Source: Ligilactobacillus pobuzihii E100301 = KCTC 13174 (GTDB lineage Bacteria; Bacillota; Bacilli; Lactobacillales; Lactobacillaceae). Taken from it: 64,000 bases of DNA. The DNA lies in contig NZ_KB714697.1 of the NCBI RefSeq assembly GCF_000349725.1, positions 170,844 to 234,843 of the forward strand, written 5' to 3'. Under the pieces are notes generated by a model that worked only from the letters and a program-made list of their open reading frames with translations, ran no database searches and was not told where the DNA came from. The translations under genes were made by a program, and so were the position numbers. Positions 26,904-35,871 of the stretch are shown here, one piece after another; position 1 is the first letter of the stretch; every line of letters begins with the position of its first letter.

Positions 26904-27680
26904 ATGAATATAACAGATGTCCGGTCACTGTTAAAAAGCATTGAAAGTCAACCTGAAAACTCTACAGCTAAACTGATAAATGAGCTTTATACAGACAAGC
27001 GCCAAGGTGTCAAGCAATTATTGAAAAGCTTTGAAAAACGTCAAGAAAAAATTGAACTGAAAAGAAAAGAGTTTGAAAAAAGACTTACACTGGAAAAAAG
27101 ATCATGGACAAATGGTGTGCAATTTGTTGCCGGGGTCGATGAAGTTGGGCGTGGACCACTGGCAGGGCCAGTCGTAGCTGCAGCTGTGATCTTACCTCAT
27201 GATTTTGATTTATATGATGTCAATGATTCCAAACAACTCAGCGCCAAAAAAAGACTTGAATTAGCACCCTTGATCAAGGAACAAGCGATCGCTATCGGGA
27301 TCGGACAAGCTGATAATAAAAAAATTGATGAGATCAATATTTATGAAGCAGCTCGCTTCGCAATGGAACAAGCAGTTGAACAATTGATACCATTGCCGGA
27401 AGAACTTTTGATCGACGCTATGCAGATAAAAACAACCATCAAGCAACGTAAATTGATAAAAGGTGATGCACGTTCGGCTTCAATCGGAGCCGCCAGCATT
27501 ATTGCGAAAGTCGCCCGTGATAAAATCATGGAAGAGTACGCTCAGGATTATCCTGGTTATGGTTTTGAAAAAAACGCTGGTTATGGGACAAAGCAGCACT
27601 TAGCAGAGATCGAAAAAAATGGTATTACTCCGATCCACCGTAAAAGTTTTGAACCAATTAAATCTAAATTAAATAATTAA
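26904..27680 (+). CDS. rnhB: Ribonuclease HII
   Basis: Removes ribonucleotides and RNA-DNA hybrids from DNA. The catalytic domain has VAGVDEVGRGPLAGPVVAAA (DEVGRG acidic pair), the later acid in LLIDAM, and GDARSASIGAASIIAKVARD. ATG codons at 26880 (overlapping the rbgA stop) and 26904 are both in frame; AAAAGG lies eight bases before 26904, and homologues begin near this point, so I use it (258 residues). A very strong hairpin starts at the stop codon. Confidence 0.94.
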   Translation: MNITDVRSLLKSIESQPENSTAKLINELYTDKRQGVKQLLKSFEKRQEKIELKRKEFEKRLTLEKRSWTNGVQFVAGVDEVGRGPLAGPVVAAAVILPHDFDLYDVNDSKQLSAKKRLELAPLIKEQAIAIGIGQADNKKIDEINIYEAARFAMEQAVEQLIPLPEELLIDAMQIKTTIKQRKLIKGDARSASIGAASIIAKVARDKIMEEYAQDYPGYGFEKNAGYGTKQHLAEIEKNGITPIHRKSFEPIKSKLNN

Positions 27681-27731
27681 AAACGCCGCCTTTTGCGTAT
27701 GTATCATATAAAAAGCAAAGGCGGCGTTTTT
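27680..27731 (+). terminator. Strong terminator hairpin that contains the dprA ribosome-binding site
   Basis: AAAACGCCGCCTTT pairs perfectly over 14 bp with AAAGGCGGCGTTTT, extended by GC after one bulged T, and ends in five T residues. The right arm includes AAAGGCGG, the only Shine-Dalgarno-like sequence before the dprA ATG at 27732. Confidence 0.88.
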
Positions 27732-28619
27732 ATGGATGATCGATCATTTTTATTAAGGATTCATTTGTGTACAGGAATTGGCATTAAAGGTGAAACCAAA
27801 ATTTATAATTTTATGCAGCAAAATAAAAGACAACCCCAAGTAACTGAATTAGATAAAATCTTAACAGGAACTAAAAGTGATCTGCAACATTTTTTAGCTG
27901 ATTTTCATTCAGATTCTACTACACAAAAAATGTTGATCAATCAGCGACATAATGGAATTATAACGATCCTTGACCCTGAATATCCGACTCAATTAAAAGA
28001 GACATTTGAACCACCGATAATTTTATTTTATCAAGGAAATCTTTCATTAATGAAGGAGACTAGTTTAGCTGTCGTTGGTGCCAGAAAAATGACTAGTTAT
28101 GGAACTGACGTTTTGCCTTTGGTATTAAAAGATGTCTGCACCCCGCAAATCCCGATCGTAAGTGGTGCCGCCACAGGTGTTGATAGTCTTGCTCATCGTT
28201 TAGCTTTGAAAGCTCATGCACCAACCATTGCTGTGATCGGGACAGGTCTTGACCGAACTTATCCAAAAGACAATTATGAATTGCAAACTTTGATCGCTAA
28301 AAAAGGCTTAGTATTATCCGAATATGAGATCGGGCAAAAGCCATTACCTTATCATTTCCCGCTACGTAATCGGATCATTGCTGGTTTATGTTATAGTTTG
28401 TTAGTAGTAGAAGCAAAACACCATAGTGGTAGTCTGATCACAGCTAACCTGGCCTTACAAGAAAATCGCAATGTTTTAGCGATTCCTGGTCGCATTGACA
28501 GCAGTCTGTCAGTTGGCTGTAATGAATTAATCCAAGCCGGTGCAAAACCCGTCTTAAATAGTAGGGATATTCTTGAAGATTTTCCAAACAGCTTGACAAA
28601 CCAATCTTCAAAGGCATAA
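27732..28619 (+). CDS. dprA: DNA processing protein DprA
   Basis: Loads RecA on single-stranded DNA taken up in transformation. The 295-residue protein has the Rossmann-like DprA core: AVVGARKMTSYG near 115, VSGAATGVDSLAHRLAL, AVIGTGLDRTYPKDN near 175, and SEYEIG...FPLRNRIIAGL. In-frame upstream starts (TTG 27693, ATG 27699) lie inside the terminator stem and have no ribosome-binding site, so I take ATG 27732, with AAAGGCGG seven bases upstream. It has no visible promoter of its own between rnhB and itself; see the hairpin entry. Confidence 0.9.
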   Translation: MDDRSFLLRIHLCTGIGIKGETKIYNFMQQNKRQPQVTELDKILTGTKSDLQHFLADFHSDSTTQKMLINQRHNGIITILDPEYPTQLKETFEPPIILFYQGNLSLMKETSLAVVGARKMTSYGTDVLPLVLKDVCTPQIPIVSGAATGVDSLAHRLALKAHAPTIAVIGTGLDRTYPKDNYELQTLIAKKGLVLSEYEIGQKPLPYHFPLRNRIIAGLCYSLLVVEAKHHSGSLITANLALQENRNVLAIPGRIDSSLSVGCNELIQAGAKPVLNSRDILEDFPNSLTNQSSKA

Positions 28620-28620
28620 C

Positions 28621-28662
28621 ATTGTTATCGATTTTGGTTAAGCGATTTAACCAACTAACAAT
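28621..28662. repeat. Nested perfect inverted repeat upstream of topA
   Basis: Outer arms ATTGTTA and TAACAAT (7 bp) enclose inner arms TTGGTTAA and TTAACCAA (8 bp) around GCGAT. No T-run follows. It begins two bases after the dprA stop and ends 40 bp before the topA start. Confidence 0.6.
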
Positions 28663-28701
28663 TATCATTAAAATACAATCTAAATAAAGGAGTGGGACGT
28701 T

Positions 28702-30834
28702 TTGCCGACATCCACACAACCAAAAAAAACACCCAAAACAAAAGCAAAAAAGAAAAGAACGACAAGAAAAGTAAAAAAGAATTTAGTGATTGTGGAATCA
28801 CCTTCAAAAGCAAAAACTATCGAAAAATATTTAGGCTCACGTTACAAAGTGATGGCTAGTCTTGGACATATTCGTGATCTACCTAAAAGCAAGATGGGTA
28901 TCAATGTAGATAATAACTATGAGCCACATTACATTTCGATCAGGGGTAAAGGTGACGTCATTAAAGAGCTTCGTAAGGAAGCAAAAAAAGCAAAGCAGGT
29001 TTATCTTGCAGCCGACCCGGACCGTGAGGGGGAAGCGATCGCTTGGCATTTGTCATATCTTTTAGGTCTAGACCCGAACGATAAGAACCGTGTAGTTTTT
29101 AATGAAATTACTAAAGATACCGTCAAAAATGCTTTTAAAAATCCACGTGCCATTGATATGAACTTAGTTGATGCACAACAAGCGCGACGAATTTTAGATC
29201 GTTTAGTTGGTTATTCGATCTCTCCGTTATTGTGGTCAAAAGTTAAAAAAGGGTTGTCTGCAGGTCGTGTCCAGTCAATTGCTTTGAACTTGATCATTCA
29301 AAGAGAAAGGGAAATTAAAGAATTCATTCCCGAAGAATACTGGAACATAGATTCGCAGTTTAAAAAGGGGCGTAGCAAGTTTGATGCGGCTTTTTATGGT
29401 CTCAAAGGTAAAAAAACTGCATTGAAAAATAATGAAGACGTTCAAAACGTCTTAAGTAAAATTTCAAAAGAAAAGCCATTTGAAGTTGCCAAAGTTATCA
29501 AAAAGGAACGTAAAAGATTCCCCGCATTGCCTTTCACGACTTCTACTATGCAGCAAACAGCGAACAATTCATTGAAATTTAGGACGCAAAAAACAATGAT
29601 GATCGCTCAGCAGCTCTATGAAGGGATCAATATCGGTCGTGGCGGTTCAGTGGGACTGATCACTTACATGCGGACTGATTCCACACGTGTATCAACTATT
29701 GCTAAACACGAAGCAGCTGGGTTTATTACTGAGAACTATGGTAGTGATTATGCTGCTATTAAACCACGCGCAGGTAAACTTTCAGAAAATGCCCAAGATG
29801 CCCACGAAGCGATCCGTCCATCTTCTGTTTTGCGGACACCTGGATCTATGGAAAAATATTTGACCAAAGACCAAATGAAACTTTATTCTTTGGTCTGGTC
29901 ACGTTTTGTTGCCAGTCAAATGACTCCAGCTATCGTTGATACCGTACGGGCTGATTTAGAACAAAATGAGGTAACTTTCAGAGCAAACGGTTCAAAGATG
30001 AAGTTTCCCGGTTATACTAAAGTTTATGCTGAATCAAAGCGAAAAGATAATCTTTTACCAAACTTAAGCGAAGGTGATGAGGTCTCGCTGGTTAAAACTG
30101 ATCCGAGTCAGCACTTTACTTTACCACCCGCACGTTATTCTGAAGCTACTTTGATCAAAACACTTGAAGAAAATGGTGTTGGTCGTCCATCGACCTATGC
30201 TCCGACTCTAAGTACGATTCAAAAGCGATATTACGTTAAGTTAACTGCGCGCAAATTTGAACCAACTGAACTAGGCGAGATAGTTAATTCGATGATCGCC
30301 GAATGCTTTCCTGACATTTTAGATGTGAAGTTCACCGCTGATCTTGAAGATGAACTTGATGAAATTGAAGAAGGAAAACAAGAATGGGTCAACGTGATCG
30401 ATCAATTCTACCGACCATTTGCTAAAGAAGTTACCAGCGCCGAACAAAAATTGGAAAAGGTCAAGATCAAAGATGAGCCTGCTGGCTTTAACTGTGATAT
30501 CTGTGGTGCACCAATGTTGATCAAAATGGGCCGTTACGGTAAATTTTATGCTTGTAGCCGTTTCCCTGATTGCCGTAACACTAAGGCAATCGTCAAAAAA
30601 ATCGGTGTAACCTGTCCCAAGTGCAGTAAAGGTGAAGTAGTCGAACGTAAATCTAAGAAAAATCGTATTTTTTATGGGTGTTCACGTTATCCCGATTGTG
30701 ACTTCATTTCTTGGGATCAACCGGTTGGCCGTAATTGTCCAAAATGCAAACATTATTTAGTTTATAAAAAATCAAAAAAAGGTGCACAAGTTAAATGTCC
30801 GAATGGCGATTACGAAGAAGAATTGCAGAAATAA
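28702..30834 (+). CDS. topA: DNA topoisomerase I
   Basis: Type IA topoisomerase that relaxes negative supercoils. The 710-residue protein starts with about 25 lysine/arginine-rich residues ([19 protein letters not shown]), then the Toprim domain ([27 protein letters not shown]). The active tyrosine is in [12 protein letters not shown]. Three C-terminal zinc-ribbon modules follow (CDICGAPM...[16 protein letters not shown]...[16 protein letters not shown]...CPN). The start is TTG with AAGGAG upstream. The basic N-terminal extension is longer than in most homologues I know. The dprA-topA-xerC order is common in lactobacilli. Confidence 0.95.
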   Translation: MPTSTQPKKTPKTKAKKKRTTRKVKKNLVIVESPSKAKTIEKYLGSRYKVMASLGHIRDLPKSKMGINVDNNYEPHYISIRGKGDVIKELRKEAKKAKQVYLAADPDREGEAIAWHLSYLLGLDPNDKNRVVFNEITKDTVKNAFKNPRAIDMNLVDAQQARRILDRLVGYSISPLLWSKVKKGLSAGRVQSIALNLIIQREREIKEFIPEEYWNIDSQFKKGRSKFDAAFYGLKGKKTALKNNEDVQNVLSKISKEKPFEVAKVIKKERKRFPALPFTTSTMQQTANNSLKFRTQKTMMIAQQLYEGINIGRGGSVGLITYMRTDSTRVSTIAKHEAAGFITENYGSDYAAIKPRAGKLSENAQDAHEAIRPSSVLRTPGSMEKYLTKDQMKLYSLVWSRFVASQMTPAIVDTVRADLEQNEVTFRANGSKMKFPGYTKVYAESKRKDNLLPNLSEGDEVSLVKTDPSQHFTLPPARYSEATLIKTLEENGVGRPSTYAPTLSTIQKRYYVKLTARKFEPTELGEIVNSMIAECFPDILDVKFTADLEDELDEIEEGKQEWVNVIDQFYRPFAKEVTSAEQKLEKVKIKDEPAGFNCDICGAPMLIKMGRYGKFYACSRFPDCRNTKAIVKKIGVTCPKCSKGEVVERKSKKNRIFYGCSRYPDCDFISWDQPVGRNCPKCKHYLVYKKSKKGAQVKCPNGDYEEELQK

Positions 30835-30859
30835 TCTTTAAGGTGTACTAGCAAAAAAA

Positions 30860-30907
30860 GCTGTGTTATCAAACGTTTAAACGTATATGATAATGCAGCT
30901 TTTATTT
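30860..30907 (+). terminator. Terminator after topA
   Basis: GCTGTGTTATCA pairs fully with TGATAATGCAGC (two G-T pairs), followed by T-rich sequence. The loop holds the palindrome ACGTTTAAACGT. Confidence 0.8.
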
Positions 30908-30997
30908 TCAACAAGTGTATTTATTAACAGTCAATTGTTATCTAATATTTGTCTTGCTTGTGAAAAGGTTAAGAAAAAAGAATTAACTGGCGTTTCC

Positions 30998-31026
30998 TTG
31001 ACTAATTTTGACCATTATAGGAAAAT
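30998..31026 (+). promoter_or_regulatory. Possible promoter for xerC-hslV-hslU
   Basis: TTGACT at 30998-31003 and GAAAAT at 31021-31026 are 17 bp apart, ending 16 bp before AGGAGGTGG of xerC. Confidence 0.4.
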
Positions 31027-31054
31027 ACAGTTATGTTGACTAGGAGGTGGCGTA

Positions 31055-31954
31055 GTGGAACAAAAATGGATCATGGAATATCAAGATTATCTAAAATACG
31101 AGCGACAGTATTCAAGAGAGACTGTGAAAGCTTATACAGATGACATCCGTGACTTTTGCAGTTTTTTAGCTGACACTGGTGGGATAACATCCTTTGCAGC
31201 AGTTACAGAAAACGATGTTCACGTGTATATGAGTTTTTTGTACGAACAACAATACAAAGAAAATAGTGTTTCTAGGATGATTTCTGGTTTGCGCTCTTTT
31301 TATCGTTTTTTACTAAAAAATAACTACGTATCCGCAAATCCATTTATATACGTTCAGTTAAAGCGGCATTCTCGTTCTTTACCACATTTTTTTTATGAAA
31401 AGGAAATGAACGCTTTGTTTGCAGCCACAGCTGGTGATTCAATGAAAGACATCAGAAATAATGCACTACTAGAAACTTTATATGCAACAGGTATGCGTGT
31501 TTCTGAATGTACGAACCTCACAGTCCCAGTGATTGATTTTGATAACCAAGCTATGTTATTGCACGGTAAGGGTGGTAAAGATCGCTACGTTCCTTTTGGA
31601 CAATATTGTGCAAATGCACTTAAAAAGTATTTTGCAAAAGCACGAACTCCGATCATGGAAAAGTATCATAAAGAACACGATTATGTTTTTATCAATCATT
31701 ATGGAGATCCAATCACAGCTGCAGGGATCACTTATGTTTTAAATCAGATCGTTAAACAGAGTTCGTTGCAAACAACCATTCATCCCCATGAATTACGACA
31801 TACTTTTGCAACGCATTTAATGAGTAATGGTGCTGATTTACGTGCTGTTCAAGAACTGTTAGGACACAGCAGTCTTTCAACAACTCAAATTTATACGCAC
31901 GTGACTACGGAGAGTCTTCAAGAAAATTATCGAAAATTTTTCCCACGTGCCTAA
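31055..31954 (+). CDS. xerC: Site-specific tyrosine recombinase XerC
   Basis: Acts with XerD on dif. The 299-residue protein has all catalytic residues: R148 (ATGMRVSE), K172 (GKGGKDR), H245 and R248 (PHELRHTF), H271 (LLGH) and nucleophile Y280 (TTQIYTH). The start is GTG preceded by AGGAGGTGG. The xerC-hslV-hslU order corresponds to codV-clpQ-clpY of Bacillus subtilis. The distinction from XerD rests on this neighbourhood. Confidence 0.94.
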   Translation: MEQKWIMEYQDYLKYERQYSRETVKAYTDDIRDFCSFLADTGGITSFAAVTENDVHVYMSFLYEQQYKENSVSRMISGLRSFYRFLLKNNYVSANPFIYVQLKRHSRSLPHFFYEKEMNALFAATAGDSMKDIRNNALLETLYATGMRVSECTNLTVPVIDFDNQAMLLHGKGGKDRYVPFGQYCANALKKYFAKARTPIMEKYHKEHDYVFINHYGDPITAAGITYVLNQIVKQSSLQTTIHPHELRHTFATHLMSNGADLRAVQELLGHSSLSTTQIYTHVTTESLQENYRKFFPRA

Positions 31955-32001
31955 AACTAAATAACAATAATAACTTAAAATATTAGGAGGAAGTCAATAA
32001 T

Positions 32002-32526
32002 ATGACAACTATTTGTGCTGTGCGACACAATGGACATACAGCAATGGCCGGCGATGGCCAGGTAACAATGGGAGAACAAGTCATTATGAAAGGAACAGCC
32101 CATAAGATTAGAAAAATCTATGACGGTAAGGTAGCAGTCGGTTTTGCTGGTTCTGTTTCAGATGCACTTAATTTGCAAGATCGCTTTGAAAAGAAACTGA
32201 ATCAATACAGTGGTAACTTACAACGTGCCTCTGTAGAATTAGCTCAAGAATGGCGTGGTGACCAACAATTACAAAAGCTTGAAGCTTTATTAGTTGTGAT
32301 GGATAAAGATAATTTATTATTAGTTTCTGGTTCTGGTGAAGTGATCGAACCTGATAATGACGTACTTGCGATTGGTTCTGGAGGTAATTATGCTCTCGCA
32401 GCGGCAGTTGCTTTGACTGCGCATGCTCCTGAAATGTCTGCAGAAGAAATTGCTCAAAGTGCATTGCATATTGCGGGCAATATTGACATATTTACCAACC
32501 AAAATGTAATCACAGAAGTTCTCTAA
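32002..32526 (+). CDS. hslV: ATP-dependent protease subunit HslV (ClpQ)
   Basis: Peptidase of the HslVU complex. The 174-residue protein starts [11 protein letters not shown]; removal of Met leaves threonine as the N-terminal nucleophile, the canonical form, unlike the serine of Bacillus ClpQ. Further family marks are [21 protein letters not shown] and [18 protein letters not shown] precedes the ATG. HslU follows 65 bp later. Confidence 0.96.
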   Translation: MTTICAVRHNGHTAMAGDGQVTMGEQVIMKGTAHKIRKIYDGKVAVGFAGSVSDALNLQDRFEKKLNQYSGNLQRASVELAQEWRGDQQLQKLEALLVVMDKDNLLLVSGSGEVIEPDNDVLAIGSGGNYALAAAVALTAHAPEMSAEEIAQSALHIAGNIDIFTNQNVITEVL

Positions 32527-32591
32527 ACTAGCCTGATAGTCGGAAAGGAGCGAAGGCAAAGATTATTTCACTGATCTTTACCGCTTAATTT

Positions 32592-34013
32592 ATGGATCCA
32601 ATGGATAAAACACCAAAAGAAATAGTTACAGAACTTGACCGGTATGTGATCGGACAAGACGAAGCGAAAAAATCGATAGCGGTCGCTTTACGTAATCGTT
32701 ATCGTCGGATGCAGTTACCCGAAGAAATGCAAGAAGAAGTTACTCCGAAAAATTTGTTAATGATTGGGCCGACGGGGGTCGGGAAAACTGAGATCGCACG
32801 TCGCTTAGCTAAAATTGTCAATGCACCTTTCGTAAAGATCGAAGCAACTAAATTCACAGAGGTTGGTTATGTAGGCCGTGATGTTGAATCAATGGTACGT
32901 GATTTAGTTGAATCAGCTTATAAGATGGAAGAAGAAAAACTTTTTAGCCAGGTTAGAAGTGAGGCTGTCGCTAACGCTGATAAACGTCTTGTAAAATTAT
33001 TAGTTCCTGCACAAAAAAAACAGAAGCAGCAAAATCAACAGGAAAACTTCATGCAAATGATGCGAGACCTGCAGAATGGTAAAATGCCACAAGGTCCAGG
33101 ACAAGAAGAAAACGATGGCGAAGTTAGTGACCAAGTTCGTAATGAACGCTTAAATACCAACGAAAAATTGAAACGTGGTCAATTAGAGAACACTGAGGTT
33201 ACCATTAAAATAGATGACCCATCTCAAAATAATAGCAATCCATCTTCAGATATGTTAAATCAAATGGGGATCGACTTAAGTGACGCTTTAGGTTCGATGA
33301 TCCCCAAAAGAAAAGTTAAACGAACGATGGCAGTCAAAGATGCACGAGAAGTATTAGTCCAAGAAGAATCAGAAAAATTAGTTAATAGTGCTGATTTAGC
33401 TGATGCTGCTATCAAACGGGCGGAAAATACGGGGATCATCTTCATTGATGAAATAGATAAGATCACTTCTCAGTCTAAGCAAAATTCTGGGGAAGTTTCC
33501 CGTGAAGGAGTTCAACGTGACATCTTACCGATCGTTGAAGGTTCAGCGATCAAAACGAAATATGGTTTTATTAACACGGATCATATTTTGTTTATTGCAT
33601 CTGGAGCCTTTCAAGACAGCAAACCAAGCGATCTAATTGCTGAATTACAAGGACGTTTTCCGATTCGTGTGGAATTAAATGACTTAAGTGCAGAAGATTT
33701 TGTCAAGATCTTAACTGAGCCAGATAATGCTTTGATCAAACAGTATATTGCTATGATCAACACCGATAATATTTCAGTCACCTTTACGATCGAAGCAATC
33801 CGTAAAATCGCTAATATTGCGTTTACAGTTAACCGTGACACAGATAATATCGGAGCACGACGTTTGCACACTATTTTAGAACGTTTATTACAAGATCTCT
33901 TGTATGAAGGACCTGATATGCAAATGGGTGAGATCACGATCACTGAAGCTTATGTTGAGCAAAAAATTGGTAAAATTGCCGCTGATAAAGATTTAGCTCA
34001 TTATATTTTATAA
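32592..34013 (+). CDS. hslU: ATPase subunit HslU (ClpY)
   Basis: AAA+ unfoldase that feeds HslV. The 473-residue protein has TPKEIVTELDRYVIGQ at the N-terminus, Walker A GPTGVGKTE (59-67), Walker B IIFIDEIDKI, an insertion (I) domain at about 110-250, and a C-terminal end LAHYIL that docks into HslV. A stop at 32586 limits the start to 32592 or 32601; neither has a nearby ribosome-binding site. AAAGGAGCG sits about 40 bases upstream. codY, which follows clpY in Bacillus, is absent here. Confidence 0.95.
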   Translation: MDPMDKTPKEIVTELDRYVIGQDEAKKSIAVALRNRYRRMQLPEEMQEEVTPKNLLMIGPTGVGKTEIARRLAKIVNAPFVKIEATKFTEVGYVGRDVESMVRDLVESAYKMEEEKLFSQVRSEAVANADKRLVKLLVPAQKKQKQQNQQENFMQMMRDLQNGKMPQGPGQEENDGEVSDQVRNERLNTNEKLKRGQLENTEVTIKIDDPSQNNSNPSSDMLNQMGIDLSDALGSMIPKRKVKRTMAVKDAREVLVQEESEKLVNSADLADAAIKRAENTGIIFIDEIDKITSQSKQNSGEVSREGVQRDILPIVEGSAIKTKYGFINTDHILFIASGAFQDSKPSDLIAELQGRFPIRVELNDLSAEDFVKILTEPDNALIKQYIAMINTDNISVTFTIEAIRKIANIAFTVNRDTDNIGARRLHTILERLLQDLLYEGPDMQMGEITITEAYVEQKIGKIAADKDLAHYIL

Positions 34014-34048
34014 ACTAGTAGGTAATTAAGTTAAAGGAGAAGTTAAAA

Positions 34049-34927
34049 ATGGCAGTTATTATTGAAAATGATAAGGTCCGGGCAGTTATCAATGAACACG
34101 GTGCAGAGTTAAGTAGTCTGATCGCTAAGGATACAGGGATCGATTATATGTGGTCTGGTGACTCAAAATATTGGGGACGCCATTCACCAGTGTTGTTTCC
34201 GATCGAAGGTAAACTTAAGGATGATCATTACTTTTACGCAGGCCAAGAATATCATATGACACAACACGGTTTTGCTCGAGACCAAGATTTTGATGTCATT
34301 GAACAAAAAAACGAGCACGTCGTCTTTGAATTAACTGAAAATTCTGAAACTAAGGCTAAATATCCATTTGACTTTCGTTTACGTTTAACTTACTCATTAC
34401 AAGGTCGAAAACTTACATTATCCTATAATGTTTATGATCCTAGTGCTGATCAGGACTTATATTTTGCGATCGGTGCTCATCCAGCATTCAAGACACCTTT
34501 GATGCCGTCACAAGCATATACTGATTATCAATTAGAATTTTCGCCTGCCATTAAAAGACCAAGGGTCCCACTTAATCAAAGTTTAACAGATCCTGAAAAT
34601 GAAACCTTAGTGGATAATAATCACCTAGAGGTCAGTCGAGATTTATTTAAAGATGATGCTTTAATTTATAATTTACACAAAGAACCGACCAAGATAACTC
34701 TACAAGATAAAAAACAGCAGCATGGTGTTTTGATCGACACTAAAGATGCTAAGTATGTCGGAATTTGGTCAACGTATCCTAAAGATGGTCAGTTTGTGTG
34801 CATTGAGCCATGGTGGGGCTTAGCAGATAAAAAAGATGCTGATGGTCAGTTAACACATAAATTTGCCATCAACAAATTGGCTCCTCATGAAGAATTTAAT
34901 GCTGGTTTTTCAGTGACAGTATTTTAA
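34049..34927 (+). CDS. Aldose 1-epimerase family protein (LacX-like)
   Basis: A 292-residue galactose-mutarotase-fold protein. It has GRHSPVLFPIEGKLKDD near residue 50, HGFARDQDF with the family histidine, GAHPAFKTPL near 150, and IEPWWGLADK near 255. It resembles the LacX and YihR-type branch, whose sugar substrates are poorly defined. AAAGGAGAAG precedes the ATG. It lies downstream of hslU with 35 bp between and ends at a shared bidirectional terminator. Confidence 0.82.
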   Translation: MAVIIENDKVRAVINEHGAELSSLIAKDTGIDYMWSGDSKYWGRHSPVLFPIEGKLKDDHYFYAGQEYHMTQHGFARDQDFDVIEQKNEHVVFELTENSETKAKYPFDFRLRLTYSLQGRKLTLSYNVYDPSADQDLYFAIGAHPAFKTPLMPSQAYTDYQLEFSPAIKRPRVPLNQSLTDPENETLVDNNHLEVSRDLFKDDALIYNLHKEPTKITLQDKKQQHGVLIDTKDAKYVGIWSTYPKDGQFVCIEPWWGLADKKDADGQLTHKFAINKLAPHEEFNAGFSVTVF

Positions 34928-34930
34928 TTA

Positions 34931-34982
34931 AAAAATAAGCTATAGTAACTAATATGAAACAGTTACTGCAGCTTATTTTTTA
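34931..34982. terminator. Bidirectional terminator between epimerase gene and plsY
   Basis: AAAAATAAGCT and AGCTTATTTTTT form the outer stem; AGTAACT and AGTTACT the inner stem. A- and T-runs on both sides allow use in both directions; the plsY stop codon lies at its right edge. Confidence 0.85.
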
Positions 34983-35612
34983 TTTGTTGTTATTTTTTTC
35001 TCGCTTTTGGCGACGTCGATAGCCTAAACCAAAAGGAACCATATTTTCCTGACCTTGTCGAATACGCGAAACGTTACCCCAATGTCTAATAAAAACAAAA
35101 ATTGTTAGGACAAGTGCAACCGTAGTCAAGATCCAATCTTGGTAAAATAAAGAACTGATCGTGATCAGTGTAAATCCAAGCATACTAGCGACACTGACCA
35201 TACTTGTTAGGTAAATCGTAATTAGAAAAATTGCCCAAGCTAGTAAAAAGAATTGCCAGTTATAAATCAACAAAACTCCCACACTTGTAGCAACAGTCTT
35301 ACCACCCTTAAAGTTTGCGAAAACCGGAAATGCATGCCCAATAATTGCTGCGATTCCGATCAATAACGCATTAGCATCTGAGTGGAATAACAAGGGCAAT
35401 AAGGCCGTGGCTGAACCTTTTAACATGTCGATCAACAACACGACCGAACCAGCCGTTTTCCCTAATACACGAAACGTATTAGTCGTACCCATATTACCAC
35501 TACCATATTCACGAATATCTTTTCCAAAAAAAGCCTTACCGATCCAGATACCAGATGGTATAGAACCTAGTAAGTAGCCGATCAGGAGCATCCAAATAAC
35601 ATTTAGGTCCAC
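34980..35612 (-). CDS. plsY: Glycerol-3-phosphate acyltransferase PlsY
   Basis: Membrane enzyme that transfers acyl groups from acyl-phosphate to glycerol-3-phosphate, the first step of phospholipid synthesis. The 210-residue protein has several membrane helices and the three conserved PlsY motifs: [11 protein letters not shown] near 17, [16 protein letters not shown] near 38 and [10 protein letters not shown] near 103. An AAAGGAGGCAAAA-type ribosome-binding site precedes the ATG on the minus strand. It is divergent from parE, as in many Firmicutes. Confidence 0.95.
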   Translation of the reverse strand: MDLNVIWMLLIGYLLGSIPSGIWIGKAFFGKDIREYGSGNMGTTNTFRVLGKTAGSVVLLIDMLKGSATALLPLLFHSDANALLIGIAAIIGHAFPVFANFKGGKTVATSVGVLLIYNWQFFLLAWAIFLITIYLTSMVSVASMLGFTLITISSLFYQDWILTTVALVLTIFVFIRHWGNVSRIRQGQENMVPFGLGYRRRQKREKNNNK

Positions 35613-35772
35613 ATTTTTTGCCTCCTTTGTCTTGCCTTTTAATTCTAGCAGTTTATTGTGCTGGGGGCAATTTAAATTATTGAATAGCTTCTTGTAAAAA
35701 ATTAAGTAGTCATATGCAATTCAAAATTTTTCTTAAAAGTCCGTCATTACGGGCTATAGTGGCGTTAGTTAC

Positions 35773-35802
35773 TTTACAGGATAGTATCTAATGGGTTATG
35801 AT
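35773..35802 (+). promoter_or_regulatory. Promoter of parE-parC
   Basis: TTTACA at 35773-35778 and TATGAT at 35797-35802 are 18 bp apart, each one base off consensus. Transcription would start near 35809, downstream of the ATG at 35791, so that ATG cannot be the parE start from this promoter. Confidence 0.65.
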
Positions 35803-35813
35803 AATACAAGTTT

Positions 35814-35840
35814 GTCGATTCAAAGTAAGAATGAATCGAC
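35814..35840 (+). repeat. Hairpin in the parE leader
   Basis: GTCGATTC and GAATCGAC pair over 8 bp around an 11-base loop, followed by TTGTTT. It lies between the promoter and the parE ribosome-binding site and could act as an attenuator or leader structure. Confidence 0.55.
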
Positions 35841-35871
35841 TTGTTTAAGCGGGAAGGGATTTGAAATTTCA

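Noticed and set aside
35791-35871. N-terminal extension of ParE from the ATG at 35791
   Set aside because: It lies at the -10 of a good promoter and includes a hairpin; the added residues do not look like a ParE N-terminus.
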